Positions 17,268-25,526 of a DNA stretch of 64,000 nt are shown piece after piece (positions within the stretch are counted from its first letter, which is position 1; each line of letters begins with the position of its first letter). Origin of the DNA: SHLQ01 sp964517125 (GTDB taxonomy: Bacteria; Actinomycetota; Acidimicrobiia; Acidimicrobiales; SHLQ01); NCBI GenBank assembly GCA_964517125.1, contig CAZFBD010000001.1, positions 238,897 to 302,896 of the forward strand. The letters are read 5' to 3'. The translations under genes and the position numbers were made by a program. The notes beneath the pieces were generated by a model. It was not told the origin of the DNA and ran no database searches. It worked only from the letters and a program-made list of their open reading frames with translations.

Positions 17268-18290
17268 ATGCGAACACGCCTGACCGACACAGCGACCCGC
17301 AGCTTGCGATCGGCGCTGGGTCTTGGTGCGTCTCGAATCGCGTCGAGTCAGTGGCTCATGAGCGTGGTGTACGACCTCATGAACGAGACAAACTTCGCCG
17401 GACTCTCGGAGCACGAAGAGATGCTCAGCGACACGGTTCGCGTCGATGCGTATCACCGGGGGATTCACGGGAACGTTCAGCCGGGCGACGTCGTCGTGGA
17501 CCTTGGCACCGGGACTGGACTCCTGGCGATGATGGCAAGCCGAGCTGGAGCGGCGCGTGTCTACGCCGTTGAACATTCAGACTTCATCGACGTCGCCCGG
17601 GACATCGCCCAACACAACGGATTCGACAACATCGAATTTGTGCAAGCCAACAGCCGAGAGTTCACTGCGCCCGAACTCGTCGACGTCGTCCTGCACGAGC
17701 AGATGGGAGACGAGCTGTTCAACGAGAACATGCTTGAGAATCTCCTGGACCTGAAACGCCGTGTTCTCAAGCCGCAGGGCAGGATCCTTCCGGGCAGGTT
17801 CAAGCTCTTTGTCGAACCCGTGAGCTTCCATGAATCCATGCGAGTCCGCCGCTTTTGGAACATCGATCTTCCCGATGGCATCGACCTCACTCCCATGGAG
17901 CATTCGTTGGTTGCAGCACGATATGACACCGGACGGACCGATCAGATCTGGGCTCGCCCGGGCTCCGTCGCAGACACACTTGCCGAGCCGCAGCCGATTC
18001 TCGACCTCGACCTGCAGGAACTCGCCGACACTGCGGACATCGCAATTGATCATCTGGTCGAACGGACGGCCGCTGCGGACATGATCGTCGACGGGTTCTG
18101 CGTTTGGTTCGAAGCGGAGTTTGATTCGGTCAATCGTCTCACCACCTCGCCGCTCGCTCCGGTCACGAGCTGGGGCAATCGTTTGTTCCGCCTGGACGAC
18201 CACATCGTCGCCGGCGAAACCCTCCGCTGCCACGTCCACCTCGGGCAGCTCGTCGAGCCCTCGACCTGGTCGGCCGAACGCATCCGCTGA
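17268..18290 (+). CDS. PRMT-like class I SAM-dependent methyltransferase
   Basis: A 340-residue methyltransferase with the architecture of protein arginine N-methyltransferases. The SAM-binding motif I is VVDLGTGTGLLAMMA (about 76-90). The double-E loop is present as HEQMGDELFNE, with Glu144 and Glu153 nine residues apart, exactly the spacing of the arginine-clamping glutamates of eukaryotic PRMTs. The THW loop is represented by VTSWGNRLF. A C-terminal beta-barrel region follows. It may therefore methylate a guanidino group of a protein or small molecule, but no substrate is known for bacterial members. The gene is flanked by copies of a palindromic repeat, and its 3' copy also looks like its terminator. 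Confidence 0.8.
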   Translation: MRTRLTDTATRSLRSALGLGASRIASSQWLMSVVYDLMNETNFAGLSEHEEMLSDTVRVDAYHRGIHGNVQPGDVVVDLGTGTGLLAMMASRAGAARVYAVEHSDFIDVARDIAQHNGFDNIEFVQANSREFTAPELVDVVLHEQMGDELFNENMLENLLDLKRRVLKPQGRILPGRFKLFVEPVSFHESMRVRRFWNIDLPDGIDLTPMEHSLVAARYDTGRTDQIWARPGSVADTLAEPQPILDLDLQELADTADIAIDHLVERTAAADMIVDGFCVWFEAEFDSVNRLTTSPLAPVTSWGNRLFRLDDHIVAGETLRCHVHLGQLVEPSTWSAERIR

Positions 18291-18291
18291 T

Positions 18292-18311
18292 AGGGGTCAG
18301 ACCCCTGTTTT
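18292..18311 (+). terminator. Third copy of the palindrome, likely terminator of the PRMT-like gene
   Basis: AGGGGTCAGACCCCT (18292-18306) begins two bases after the stop codon and is followed by GTTTT. It has the form of an intrinsic terminator with a 7-base stem. It is the same element as the two copies upstream of the gene (17200-17239), differing only in the central base. Confidence 0.65.
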
Positions 18312-18313
18312 CG

Positions 18314-18931
18314 TCAGTCGTTGTCGGAGGTGCCGGCTCCGGCGCCGTCTCGGCTGGCCTCAGTGGCCGGGGCATAGGTTCGGTGAGCGAACGCCTCGAG
18401 CCCGGCGCGGGTCTCCTCCGATAGATCCACGCGGCTTCTTCGTTCCACGGCGTTGGATTCACCGGGGCCCGTAACGCCGATGGTCAGGGGGTGCGTGCCC
18501 GCGGGGAGGTCGCCCTGCACCGTGAGCGACGTGGGGGTGATCACGCTCCTGCCGCCGGACCATTCGAGCGTCGTGACTTGAGTGACATCCGATCCGCTCA
18601 CCACCTGGAGGAACGGGATCAGCAGCAGGGGTTCCGCAGTGGGGCCGATGGTGTCGATCGGAACACTGCCGAGATCCGTGGCTGCGCTGCCGACGCAAAT
18701 GGGGCACAGGCTGTTCACTCTGGCTCTCCAGGCTTCATCGGGCATGAGCGACGAAACGGCTCGTCCGTCGACGTGCTGGAGCAGCCGAAGCAGCACATCA
18801 CCCGCCGGCAGCCCTGCCTCCGCAAGTCTGCTGGCAGCGAAGGCGCCATCCTCTGTGAGCCCCCAGGAGTATCCGACGCCCCGTAGCGCCTTGGCCGTCA
18901 GCGCTCGGAACTCGCCGAGCGACAGGTTCAT
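18314..18931 (-). CDS. DUF3726-like protein
   Basis: A 205-residue protein whose N-terminus, MNLSLGEFRALTAKALRGVG followed by YSWGLTEDGAFAASRLAEAG, resembles DUF3726, a family of unknown function. It has a central beta-rich region containing a CPIC motif (about residue 80) and a low-complexity C-terminus. The ATG at 18931 overlaps the stop of the upstream 559-residue gene by four bases, so the two are coupled, and that gene is separated by one base from the M19 dipeptidase gene. The three very likely act together. I recognise the family only by its N-terminal pattern. Confidence 0.6.
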   Translation of the reverse strand: MNLSLGEFRALTAKALRGVGYSWGLTEDGAFAASRLAEAGLPAGDVLLRLLQHVDGRAVSSLMPDEAWRARVNSLCPICVGSAATDLGSVPIDTIGPTAEPLLLIPFLQVVSGSDVTQVTTLEWSGGRSVITPTSLTVQGDLPAGTHPLTIGVTGPGESNAVERRSRVDLSEETRAGLEAFAHRTYAPATEASRDGAGAGTSDND

Positions 18932-20607
18932 GAGGCGAGATCCACGGACGGATAGGTCCACGTGTCCGGGTCCGAGGACGAGAGATCGTCGGGAAATGGG
19001 GCGCCACGGAACATGTTGATGCGGACCCACCGGTCGGATCGCGGGTCGAAATGGGTGGCACCAAAGAAGCTGAGCTTGGCACGGAGCAGGTCGATGGGCA
19101 GCATGTCGGCATCGATCGTGTTGTCGCGAATCTCGGCATACGGGGCTGTGGACGCCACGACGAGACGCCGAGCCATGTGGCGATGTTCGGGGCGCATCCG
19201 TAGGAACGCCGCCAACGTCTCCGACTCGGCCCACGATTCGAGTGCGGCGAACATTCGCGCAGCGTCACGTCCGGGCTGTAGGGGCTGCTCGAAGTCACCA
19301 ACCGGCTCCTCGTGCCGCTCCCCCAACCTGGGCTCCAGCTTCTCCTCCGACACGTACCACGCTCGTGCGTCGGACATTGCCGAGTCCCAGTCGATGTCCA
19401 GGGCCCAGCCGTACTGGTCCTGAAGCTGGGCTCGGACCGCAGCAACCGTCGTTGCGCCATCGATCCAAACGGGAGTCGACTCGTCGGCATGCATCGTGTC
19501 GGCGAGGTCGTCGACGAGCTCGCCGTACGGTTCCATCAACAGTGAAACGATCAGTTCCTGGCCTTCGATGGACAGTTCAGCCGACGACCAGTCGACCAGT
19601 CGCTGCCACGGAAAGGCTCCGGAGAGCGCGTCGCCCTGCAGATGCCGAGTGAGCAACTCCAGATCGTTCCGAAGCCCGGAGATCTTTGTCTGCTGGAGCT
19701 CATGTTCGGAATGCCACGAGTCGACCGAGAGACGCGCCCGACGAACAAACAGTTCGAAGGTGCGAACGTCGGCCGGTGCTGGAGTCTCAACCGCGCACAC
19801 TCTGGCCAGACCTGCCTCGCGTGCCGCGATCCAGTTGTTGATGAGCCGTGGGTGCGTCAGCAGGAACGGAGCCATCCCGAGACCGGTGGAGTTTCCAATT
19901 CCGAATCGCCGCCGAAGCGCAGGATCGAGCCTCACGGCGTTCGGCGAGGCTGCGGCCGCCATGTGCTCCACGAGGTCCATGACGAAGGTGCGAATCAGGT
20001 AGACCGTGAGCATCTCTGCCTGAAAGGGTGCCAACAGCTCGGGGCGGTCGGCGATCGATTGACGGTCTGCGGCGCCGAACTTGCCGGAGCCGTACACGGC
20101 GGTGGTTCGCATCAGGTACCCGACCTGTTCGATGGCCTCGGGATCGGGCTGGTCACCGGCCGCAAGCGTCTCGACCACGGAGGACCAAAGACGGACGGAT
20201 CGATTCGCTCGAGACAGGGTGAGCTCGCGCTCGGAGACGCGCCCGGCCTCCTGGAGCGGGACGTTGGCGCGGAGCCGTTCGATGTCGTCGGGAGTGGGGA
20301 CGCCGTCGTGCAAGGCAAAGGTCGTGTCCCAGGCAGTGGCGATCACCCGGTCGGACCGCAGTTCGTCGGGAAGGTCGTGAGCGAACGCGACGAGGGTGTA
20401 GGTCCGGCTGGGCGTGGTGGCCGAGTACAAGGCGTGGCCGACGCCCCGCTCGTCGATTTCGAACTTGGGCCGGTCGAAGGTCCACGACTCAGCCTTCATA
20501 CGACGGAGCAGGGTGCGCATGAAGGACAGGCGGCACTGGTGAAACGAGCCCATACGTTCCAAGCGCATGACCGTGCCCGGTGATCGGAGCTCCACTGATG
20601 GTGTCAT
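18928..20607 (-). CDS. Uncharacterised 559-residue protein
   Basis: I do not recognise this protein. The start ATG at 20607 follows the dipeptidase stop by one base and gives MTPSVELRSPGTVMRLERMG. The frame is open about 300 bases further upstream but that is antisense or overlap with the dipeptidase gene. The protein is soluble and mainly helical. Striking segments are AVYGSGKFGAADR (about 170), FGIGNSTGLGMAPFLLTHPRLINNWI (about 240-270) and a C-terminal WVRINMFRGAPFPDDLSS. No signal peptide or membrane helix is visible. Tight coupling with an M19 dipeptidase-like gene upstream and a DUF3726-like gene downstream suggests a three-protein system, probably metabolic. Confidence 0.75.
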   Translation of the reverse strand: MTPSVELRSPGTVMRLERMGSFHQCRLSFMRTLLRRMKAESWTFDRPKFEIDERGVGHALYSATTPSRTYTLVAFAHDLPDELRSDRVIATAWDTTFALHDGVPTPDDIERLRANVPLQEAGRVSERELTLSRANRSVRLWSSVVETLAAGDQPDPEAIEQVGYLMRTTAVYGSGKFGAADRQSIADRPELLAPFQAEMLTVYLIRTFVMDLVEHMAAAASPNAVRLDPALRRRFGIGNSTGLGMAPFLLTHPRLINNWIAAREAGLARVCAVETPAPADVRTFELFVRRARLSVDSWHSEHELQQTKISGLRNDLELLTRHLQGDALSGAFPWQRLVDWSSAELSIEGQELIVSLLMEPYGELVDDLADTMHADESTPVWIDGATTVAAVRAQLQDQYGWALDIDWDSAMSDARAWYVSEEKLEPRLGERHEEPVGDFEQPLQPGRDAARMFAALESWAESETLAAFLRMRPEHRHMARRLVVASTAPYAEIRDNTIDADMLPIDLLRAKLSFFGATHFDPRSDRWVRINMFRGAPFPDDLSSSDPDTWTYPSVDLAS

Positions 20608-20608
20608 G

Positions 20609-21592
20609 TCATGCAACCCGTTCCGGTCCGAAGTTCTCGTCGAAGAACCGGTACCAATTGTCACCCATGACCGCAGCGACCGACGGATCGTCGAAGCCAA
20701 CCGCCCGAAGTCCGGATTCGAGGTTGCCGAAGTCTTCGTTCGATTCGAACCAGCCGGGCTGCGGTGGGAAGCCCGGGGCTGACGCCGAGCCTTCGCCAAA
20801 GTCGATACCTTTCGTCCAGCGCCCAACCCGCATCCATTCAACGATGGAGTCGGGTTGGTCCTGGCACAGGTCGCTTCCGATACCGAAGTGCTCCACACCA
20901 TAGGTCTCGGCAGCATCGGCCACCATCTGGCAGAAACTCTCGAGTGTGCAGTCGGTCTTGTCCTTCAGGTGGTGCGGGTACAGCGAGAAGCCCATCATGC
21001 CGCCGTTGGCGGTGACGGCGTTGATGACCTCGTGCCGTTTGTTGCGCAGCGCCGGGTGCCATGCATGCGGGTTGGCGTGCGTGATGGCGATCGGACGCTC
21101 GGAGAGTTCGGCAGCCTCGATTGTGGAGCGGTCGGCCGAGTGGCTCATGTCGACGACGAGCCCGACACGATTCATCTCCTTGATGACCTCTTTGCCCATG
21201 CGGGTGATCCCCGGATCCTCGGCTTCGTAGCAACCCGTGGCGAGGAGCGACTGATTGTTGTAGCTGAGCTGCATGAAGCGAGCGCCGAGGGTGTGCAGGA
21301 TCTCCACGAGGTCGATGTCGGCTTCGATGGGCGACGGGTTCTGGAAGCCGAAGAAGATTGCCGTTCGGTCGGTCTCGCGGGCCCGGTCGATGTCGGCGGC
21401 GGTTCGACCGAGGAGGATCAGATCCGAGTGCTGATCAAACCACCGGTTCCACTTGGAGAATTCGGCGACGGTCTCACGGAACGTCTCGTGATACGCGATG
21501 GTCACGTGCACAGCATCGACGGCGCCGTCCCGCATTTGGCGAAAGATCGCCTCGGACCAGTTGGCGAACTGCAGGCAGTCGATGCGGTACAT
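20609..21592 (-). CDS. M19 (membrane/renal) dipeptidase-like protein with altered metal site
   Basis: About 327 residues with the M19 amidohydrolase fold. VDMSHSADRS and ITHANPHAW carry the two His ligands of the second metal. However, the usual N-terminal HxD motif is replaced by YRIDCLQF, and the bridging Glu position reads FGFQNPSPIE, so the first-metal site is incomplete compared with renal dipeptidase. It probably belongs to a divergent subfamily acting on small amides or a proline/amino-acid-like compound. It is cytosolic, with no signal peptide. The start at 21592 (MYRIDCLQF) is preferred because upstream residues to 21649 look non-coding, but no strong ribosome site supports either start. 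It is coupled to the 559-residue unknown gene one base downstream. Confidence 0.8.
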   Translation of the reverse strand: MYRIDCLQFANWSEAIFRQMRDGAVDAVHVTIAYHETFRETVAEFSKWNRWFDQHSDLILLGRTAADIDRARETDRTAIFFGFQNPSPIEADIDLVEILHTLGARFMQLSYNNQSLLATGCYEAEDPGITRMGKEVIKEMNRVGLVVDMSHSADRSTIEAAELSERPIAITHANPHAWHPALRNKRHEVINAVTANGGMMGFSLYPHHLKDKTDCTLESFCQMVADAAETYGVEHFGIGSDLCQDQPDSIVEWMRVGRWTKGIDFGEGSASAPGFPPQPGWFESNEDFGNLESGLRAVGFDDPSVAAVMGDNWYRFFDENFGPERVA

Positions 21593-21686
21593 GATGCAAT
21601 GGTACGGCCGTGCCTTGCCCGTGTCCCATATCGGTTCGCCGTCCACCAAGACCGAATCCTGATGGCGGTCTCAGTCGAGGCTGGTC

Positions 21687-22727
21687 CTATCGGAGCGTCA
21701 CCCCGACCCGGCCAGCCTCGGTGGCGCCAATTCGGGCGGCCGTGTGACCAGACGAAGCAAGTTCTGCGAGCACGTTGGATGTTGCGTCGGGACTGACCCC
21801 GAAGATCAGTCCGCCAGAGGTCTGAGCATCGGCGAAGAGGAGTTGATGCAGCTCGTCGTGCGAGCCTGCATCGAGATGCTCCGCGCCCCAGGCAAGGTTC
21901 CGCCGTGATCCGCCCGGCATGACGCCACCAGCTGCATGCTCTTTGGCGCCGTCGAGGAACGGGATCCGATCGAACTCGACGATGGCGTTCACCGAGGACT
22001 CAAGCGCCATGCGCCCCAGGTGTCCGAGAAGCCCGAATCCCGTCACATCGGTGCAACCAGTGGCTCCGGCTGCGACGGCAACACGCGAAGCGACGTCGTT
22101 CAACCTGGTCATGGAGTCGATTGCCTCGGCCGCCTGCTCAGGACTGGCCACGTCGGCCTTGATTGCCGTGGTGATGACGCCCACTCCGAGCGGCTTGGTC
22201 AAGATGAGGTCCTGTCCGGGCGTGAGCCCAGCGTTGGTCAGAATGCGGTCCGGATGGACCTCACCGGTCACGGCCATGCCGTACTTCGGTTCCGGGTCAT
22301 CGATCGTGTGGCCGCCAACAATGGCGAAACCGCCTTCGGTGGCGATGTCCTGACCACCGGCAAGCAGTTCTCCCAAGAGCGACGTCGGGAGCGCGTCGGT
22401 GTTCCAACCCACGAGGTTCAGGGCGAACAGCGGACGGCCGCCCATGGCGTAGACGTCGGAAACGCTGTTGGCTGCGGCCACGCGGCCCCAGGTTCTGGCG
22501 TCGTCGACGACTGGCGTGATGAAGTCGGCGGTCGAGACGATGGCCCGTTCCGCGTCGAGCTTCCACACGGCGGCATCGTCGCCGGTGGCTGTTCCCACGA
22601 GCAGTTCGGCAGGGTTGGCTGCATGCAAATCGCGCACGACGTGCGCGAGCTCGCCTGGAGCGAGCTTGCAGCCTCAACCGGCGCCGTGGCTGAACTGGGT
22701 GAGACGATGCGTTGTTGGTTCGGTCAT
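21687..22727 (-). CDS. selD: Selenide, water dikinase containing selenocysteine
   Basis: SelD makes selenophosphate from selenide and ATP, the selenium donor for selenocysteine and selenouridine. The gene begins at the ATG at 22727 with GAGGA six bases ahead, and reads MTEPTTHRLTQFSHGAG, then TGA (22674-22676), then GCKLAPGELAHV. The TGA falls exactly on the catalytic Cys17 of E. coli SelD (SHGAGCGCK), giving Sec18, with Lys21 also conserved. With Sec the protein has 346 residues, the normal family length. ATP-binding elements follow: GDDAAVW, STADFITPVVDD, GGHTIDDPEPKYG and TDVTGFGLLGH. Reading only after the TGA would lose the catalytic N-terminus. Stem-loops directly after the TGA could be the SECIS. 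It lies about 1.1 kb downstream of a selenium-type ABC transporter, with a LivH-like gene between. Confidence 0.95.
22632..22666 (-). promoter_or_regulatory. Candidate SECIS element of selD
   Basis: Directly after the Sec18 TGA the mRNA can form AGCUCGC-UCCAG-GCGAGCU (bases 8-26 after the TGA, perfect 7-base stem) and a second hairpin GCGCAC-GUC-GUGCGC (bases 28-42). Either could be the SelB-binding stem. The second has a G and U in the loop at the usual distance. Assignment is inference from position and pairing. Confidence 0.55.
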
Positions 22728-22797
22728 CAGGTCCTCAATCGCAGAAGCGCAGACTACCTCTCACCAAACACCCAACCCGACCGTGCTCTTCACAACC

Positions 22798-23751
22798 TCA
22801 CACACGGCGAACGACGGCCTGTCCAAACAGTCCCGTGGGGCGGATCATCAGGACGGCGAGCATGAGGACATAGGGCAGAACTGCCGTGTACCCGGTCCCG
22901 AGGAATGACGCGTATTCGCCCCACAACCCTCCGACCATGACCTGCATCATCCCGACGATGAGGCCAGCCAGGTAGACGCCGCCGTACGAGTCCCAGCCGC
23001 CGATCACAAGAACGGGGATCGCCCGATAGAACAAGGCCGGCATTGCAGCTGTCGCAAAGATGCCGGCTCCGAGCGGTGGCACGGAAAATGCGATCGCTGC
23101 GAGCGTCGCAAAGACTGCCGACATGCCCCAACCGACGGCAAGAACCCGTGACCGGTGGATGCCGACAGACAGGGCCACCTCATCGTCTTCGGCCACGGCC
23201 CGCGTCGCGATACCGAACCAGGATCGGTGGAAGCGGTTGATTGCAACGAGCACGATCGGAGCCGTTGCGCACACGACGAGTGTCGAGACGAAGACATCGG
23301 CCTCGCCGAGCTTGAAGCTCGCAGTACCCCACGGCATCGACACGCGACGCGAGATCGGCGCCTGCGATGCCACGATCTGCAGGGGGATGGACACGGCAAG
23401 TGTGGCCATGGTGAGAACAATCGGCGACTGATTGCCGAGCGGCTTGATGGCCAGCCGATGCACCAACGCCCCAAAGCACGCCACCAGGAGCACCGACAGG
23501 AGGAAGATCAGCACCCATCCCGCAGGGTGGCTGGCCAGGGCCGGTACCGGACTCTTGCCCCGCAGAGCCGTGATCCCGAACGTCCCGTCCGACCACAGGC
23601 TCGCCAAGATCAGCGCACCGGCGGCCCCGAGCCCGGGAAGCGAGAAATTGAGCGCCTTCGAGGTCTTGTAGGTCGCAACGAAACCGAACGCGACGAGTGC
23701 GTACGCCGACCCCATTGCCCACCCCTGAATGAGCAGGATCTCCATCCTCAT
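22798..23751 (-). CDS. ABC transporter permease, LivH (branched-chain amino acid) type
   Basis: A 317-residue integral membrane protein with about eight hydrophobic helices. The N-terminus LLIQGWAMGSAYALVAFGFVATYKTSKALNFSLPGLG and the later motif FGIATRAVAEDDEVALSVGIHRSRVLAVGWGMSA are diagnostic of LivH/BPD_transp_2 permeases. No LivM, LivG, LivF or binding protein lies next to it, so it is an orphan subunit in this window, which is unusual. It is on the same strand between the PhnE-like permease gene (74-base gap) and selD (70-base gap), and may be cotranscribed with both. Its substrate is unknown; a role in selenium uptake is only a possibility from position. Confidence 0.85.
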   Translation of the reverse strand: MRMEILLIQGWAMGSAYALVAFGFVATYKTSKALNFSLPGLGAAGALILASLWSDGTFGITALRGKSPVPALASHPAGWVLIFLLSVLLVACFGALVHRLAIKPLGNQSPIVLTMATLAVSIPLQIVASQAPISRRVSMPWGTASFKLGEADVFVSTLVVCATAPIVLVAINRFHRSWFGIATRAVAEDDEVALSVGIHRSRVLAVGWGMSAVFATLAAIAFSVPPLGAGIFATAAMPALFYRAIPVLVIGGWDSYGGVYLAGLIVGMMQVMVGGLWGEYASFLGTGYTAVLPYVLMLAVLMIRPTGLFGQAVVRRV

Positions 23752-23825
23752 GGCGGCACCCTAACCGAGGTCAAGGTCGCGGAATGCCACTGTCCGACGC
23801 CCGATCGGCCGAAGTCCGCCGGCCG

Positions 23826-25526
23826 CTATCGGAGACTGCGGCGGATGGCTGCCGACGAAATATCGACGACGATGGTGACAACGAGAAGGGCCACGATCGT
23901 GGCCAGAATGCCGTCGTAGTCGAATGCCGAGGTCTGTTGGTCGAGTCGGCGCCCCAGGCCCGCTGCTCCGACCACGCCGACGATGACCGTTTCCCGAATC
24001 GCGACTTCCCAGCGATACAGCCCCAGCGCAGCGAAGCGGCTGGAAACTGCAGGAACGGTTGCCATCGTCAGCGCTCCCGTTGCCGTGGCCCCGGAGGCTC
24101 GGAGCAGATCCGCGGGTCTGCGATCGCTGTTCTCCAAGACCTCGGCCTGCAATCGACCGAGGACGCCGGCGTTGTAGATCGCCAGCGCCACCACACCGGG
24201 CCACAGCCCAGGGAAGAGTACGAATACAACAATGAATGCCCAGACGGGAGGTGGTACCGATCGGGCCACGAGCAGCACGAATCGAACGGACGCTGCGCCG
24301 AGCCGGAGTGTGACACCCCGTATGCCAGCGATTGGCCGGGGCCGCTGCCCGAGGAAGGCTATCGGCGACGCGACCGCCGAAGCCACCGCGATGGACAGGA
24401 CAGCCAATGCGATCGTGTCGATCCCATCGCTCAGCAACCCTGCAAGACCGTCATCGCCGGCGGCCATCGGCCAGGACTCACGGACGAGCTCGACCGCGAG
24501 CGTTCGGGCACGGTTGTCCCACAGGGTGGATGGATCGAGGCCCAGGCGCCACGCAGCCACCGGGATGGCCAGGGCGAAGGCGACAGCACTCAGTTGGAGA
24601 AAGCGATCGTGACGTGGTTCGGCGTGCCCGCGGGTCTCGACATTGACCGCGGAGTCATCGACGAGTGCTCGGGTATGGGTCTCCACAGCGAGGGCATTGC
24701 GTCGGCGGCGTACCAGCGAAGACCACCGGTCGGCAAGTCCGCTGAGGAGAATCAACGCCCACAGCAGCGTCCACATCTGCTCGTAGCGCAGCGACTGGAA
24801 CGAGAGCGCCAGCTGAAACCCCAGACCTCCAGCGCCGACGATTCCGAGCACCGCTGCACTCCTCAGGCCGCACTCGAATCGGTAGAACGAATAGGAGACC
24901 AGGTCGTTGAAGACGGCAGGCACCGACCCAACGAGAAATGCACCGAGCCGACCGGCGCCTGACGCTCGTAGCCCCAGTTCGACGTCTGCGGGAAGGTCGT
25001 CGATGAGTTCTGCGAACACCTTGGCGACTACCGCCCCAAAGGGAATCCCGATCGCGAGAACGGCGACGAGCGGGTTCAGACCGAGAATGTTCACCAGAAT
25101 CAGGCCGAACACGACCTCGTGCATCGATCGGGGCAGCGCAAAGGCAACCCGAGCGACGAGCCACCCGACCCGCCCACGTTGCATAGGGCCATGCAGCGGG
25201 CTCCAGAGACGTTCCGTGAGCAACGGACCACCCAGAATGCCGATGACCAACGCCACGGCCGTGCCCACAACCGCGTACCCGACGGTCACAGCAGATTCCC
25301 GAATCGTGAGCTCGACCATGTCCCGACTCAGATCGGGCTGGAGCATGGCTGCGAAGAACTTTCGGACCTGTGTCCATCCCCTGGTGTTGATGACGTCGGC
25401 CGGGTTCGCTCCGGCCTTGCTGATGCTCCAAAGCACCACCGCCGTGATCAATATCGCCCACCACCTTCGGTCCCGCCGAATCGGCGCCCGCCCGAAGGTC
25501 CGTGGCGGGTCGACCGCCGTGGTCAC
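23826..25526 (-). CDS. Fused double PhnE-type ABC transporter permease
   Basis: A 566-residue membrane protein made of two PhnE-like binding-protein-dependent permease domains. The first (about 60-270) has the cytoplasmic loop ELGLRASGAGRLGAFLVGSVPAVFNDLVSY. The second (about 345-560) has ADLLRASGATATGALTMATVPAVSSRF. Each contains an EAA-type loop that docks with the ATPase, and each ends with a conserved GVVGAGGLG or GVVGAAGLG element. In many systems two copies of a single-domain PhnE form the channel, so a fusion makes a pseudo-dimer in one chain. Its GTG start overlaps the ATPase stop (GTGA). With the adjacent ATPase and lipoprotein it forms a complete importer, probably for a small oxyanion. 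Confidence 0.87.
   Translation of the reverse strand: MTTAVDPPRTFGRAPIRRDRRWWAILITAVVLWSISKAGANPADVINTRGWTQVRKFFAAMLQPDLSRDMVELTIRESAVTVGYAVVGTAVALVIGILGGPLLTERLWSPLHGPMQRGRVGWLVARVAFALPRSMHEVVFGLILVNILGLNPLVAVLAIGIPFGAVVAKVFAELIDDLPADVELGLRASGAGRLGAFLVGSVPAVFNDLVSYSFYRFECGLRSAAVLGIVGAGGLGFQLALSFQSLRYEQMWTLLWALILLSGLADRWSSLVRRRRNALAVETHTRALVDDSAVNVETRGHAEPRHDRFLQLSAVAFALAIPVAAWRLGLDPSTLWDNRARTLAVELVRESWPMAAGDDGLAGLLSDGIDTIALAVLSIAVASAVASPIAFLGQRPRPIAGIRGVTLRLGAASVRFVLLVARSVPPPVWAFIVVFVLFPGLWPGVVALAIYNAGVLGRLQAEVLENSDRRPADLLRASGATATGALTMATVPAVSSRFAALGLYRWEVAIRETVIVGVVGAAGLGRRLDQQTSAFDYDGILATIVALLVVTIVVDISSAAIRRSLR

Noticed and set aside
22637..22640. GTG at 22637 as the start of selD
   Set aside because: It would remove the SHGAG-Sec-GCK active site, which lies in frame upstream with a good ribosome binding site.
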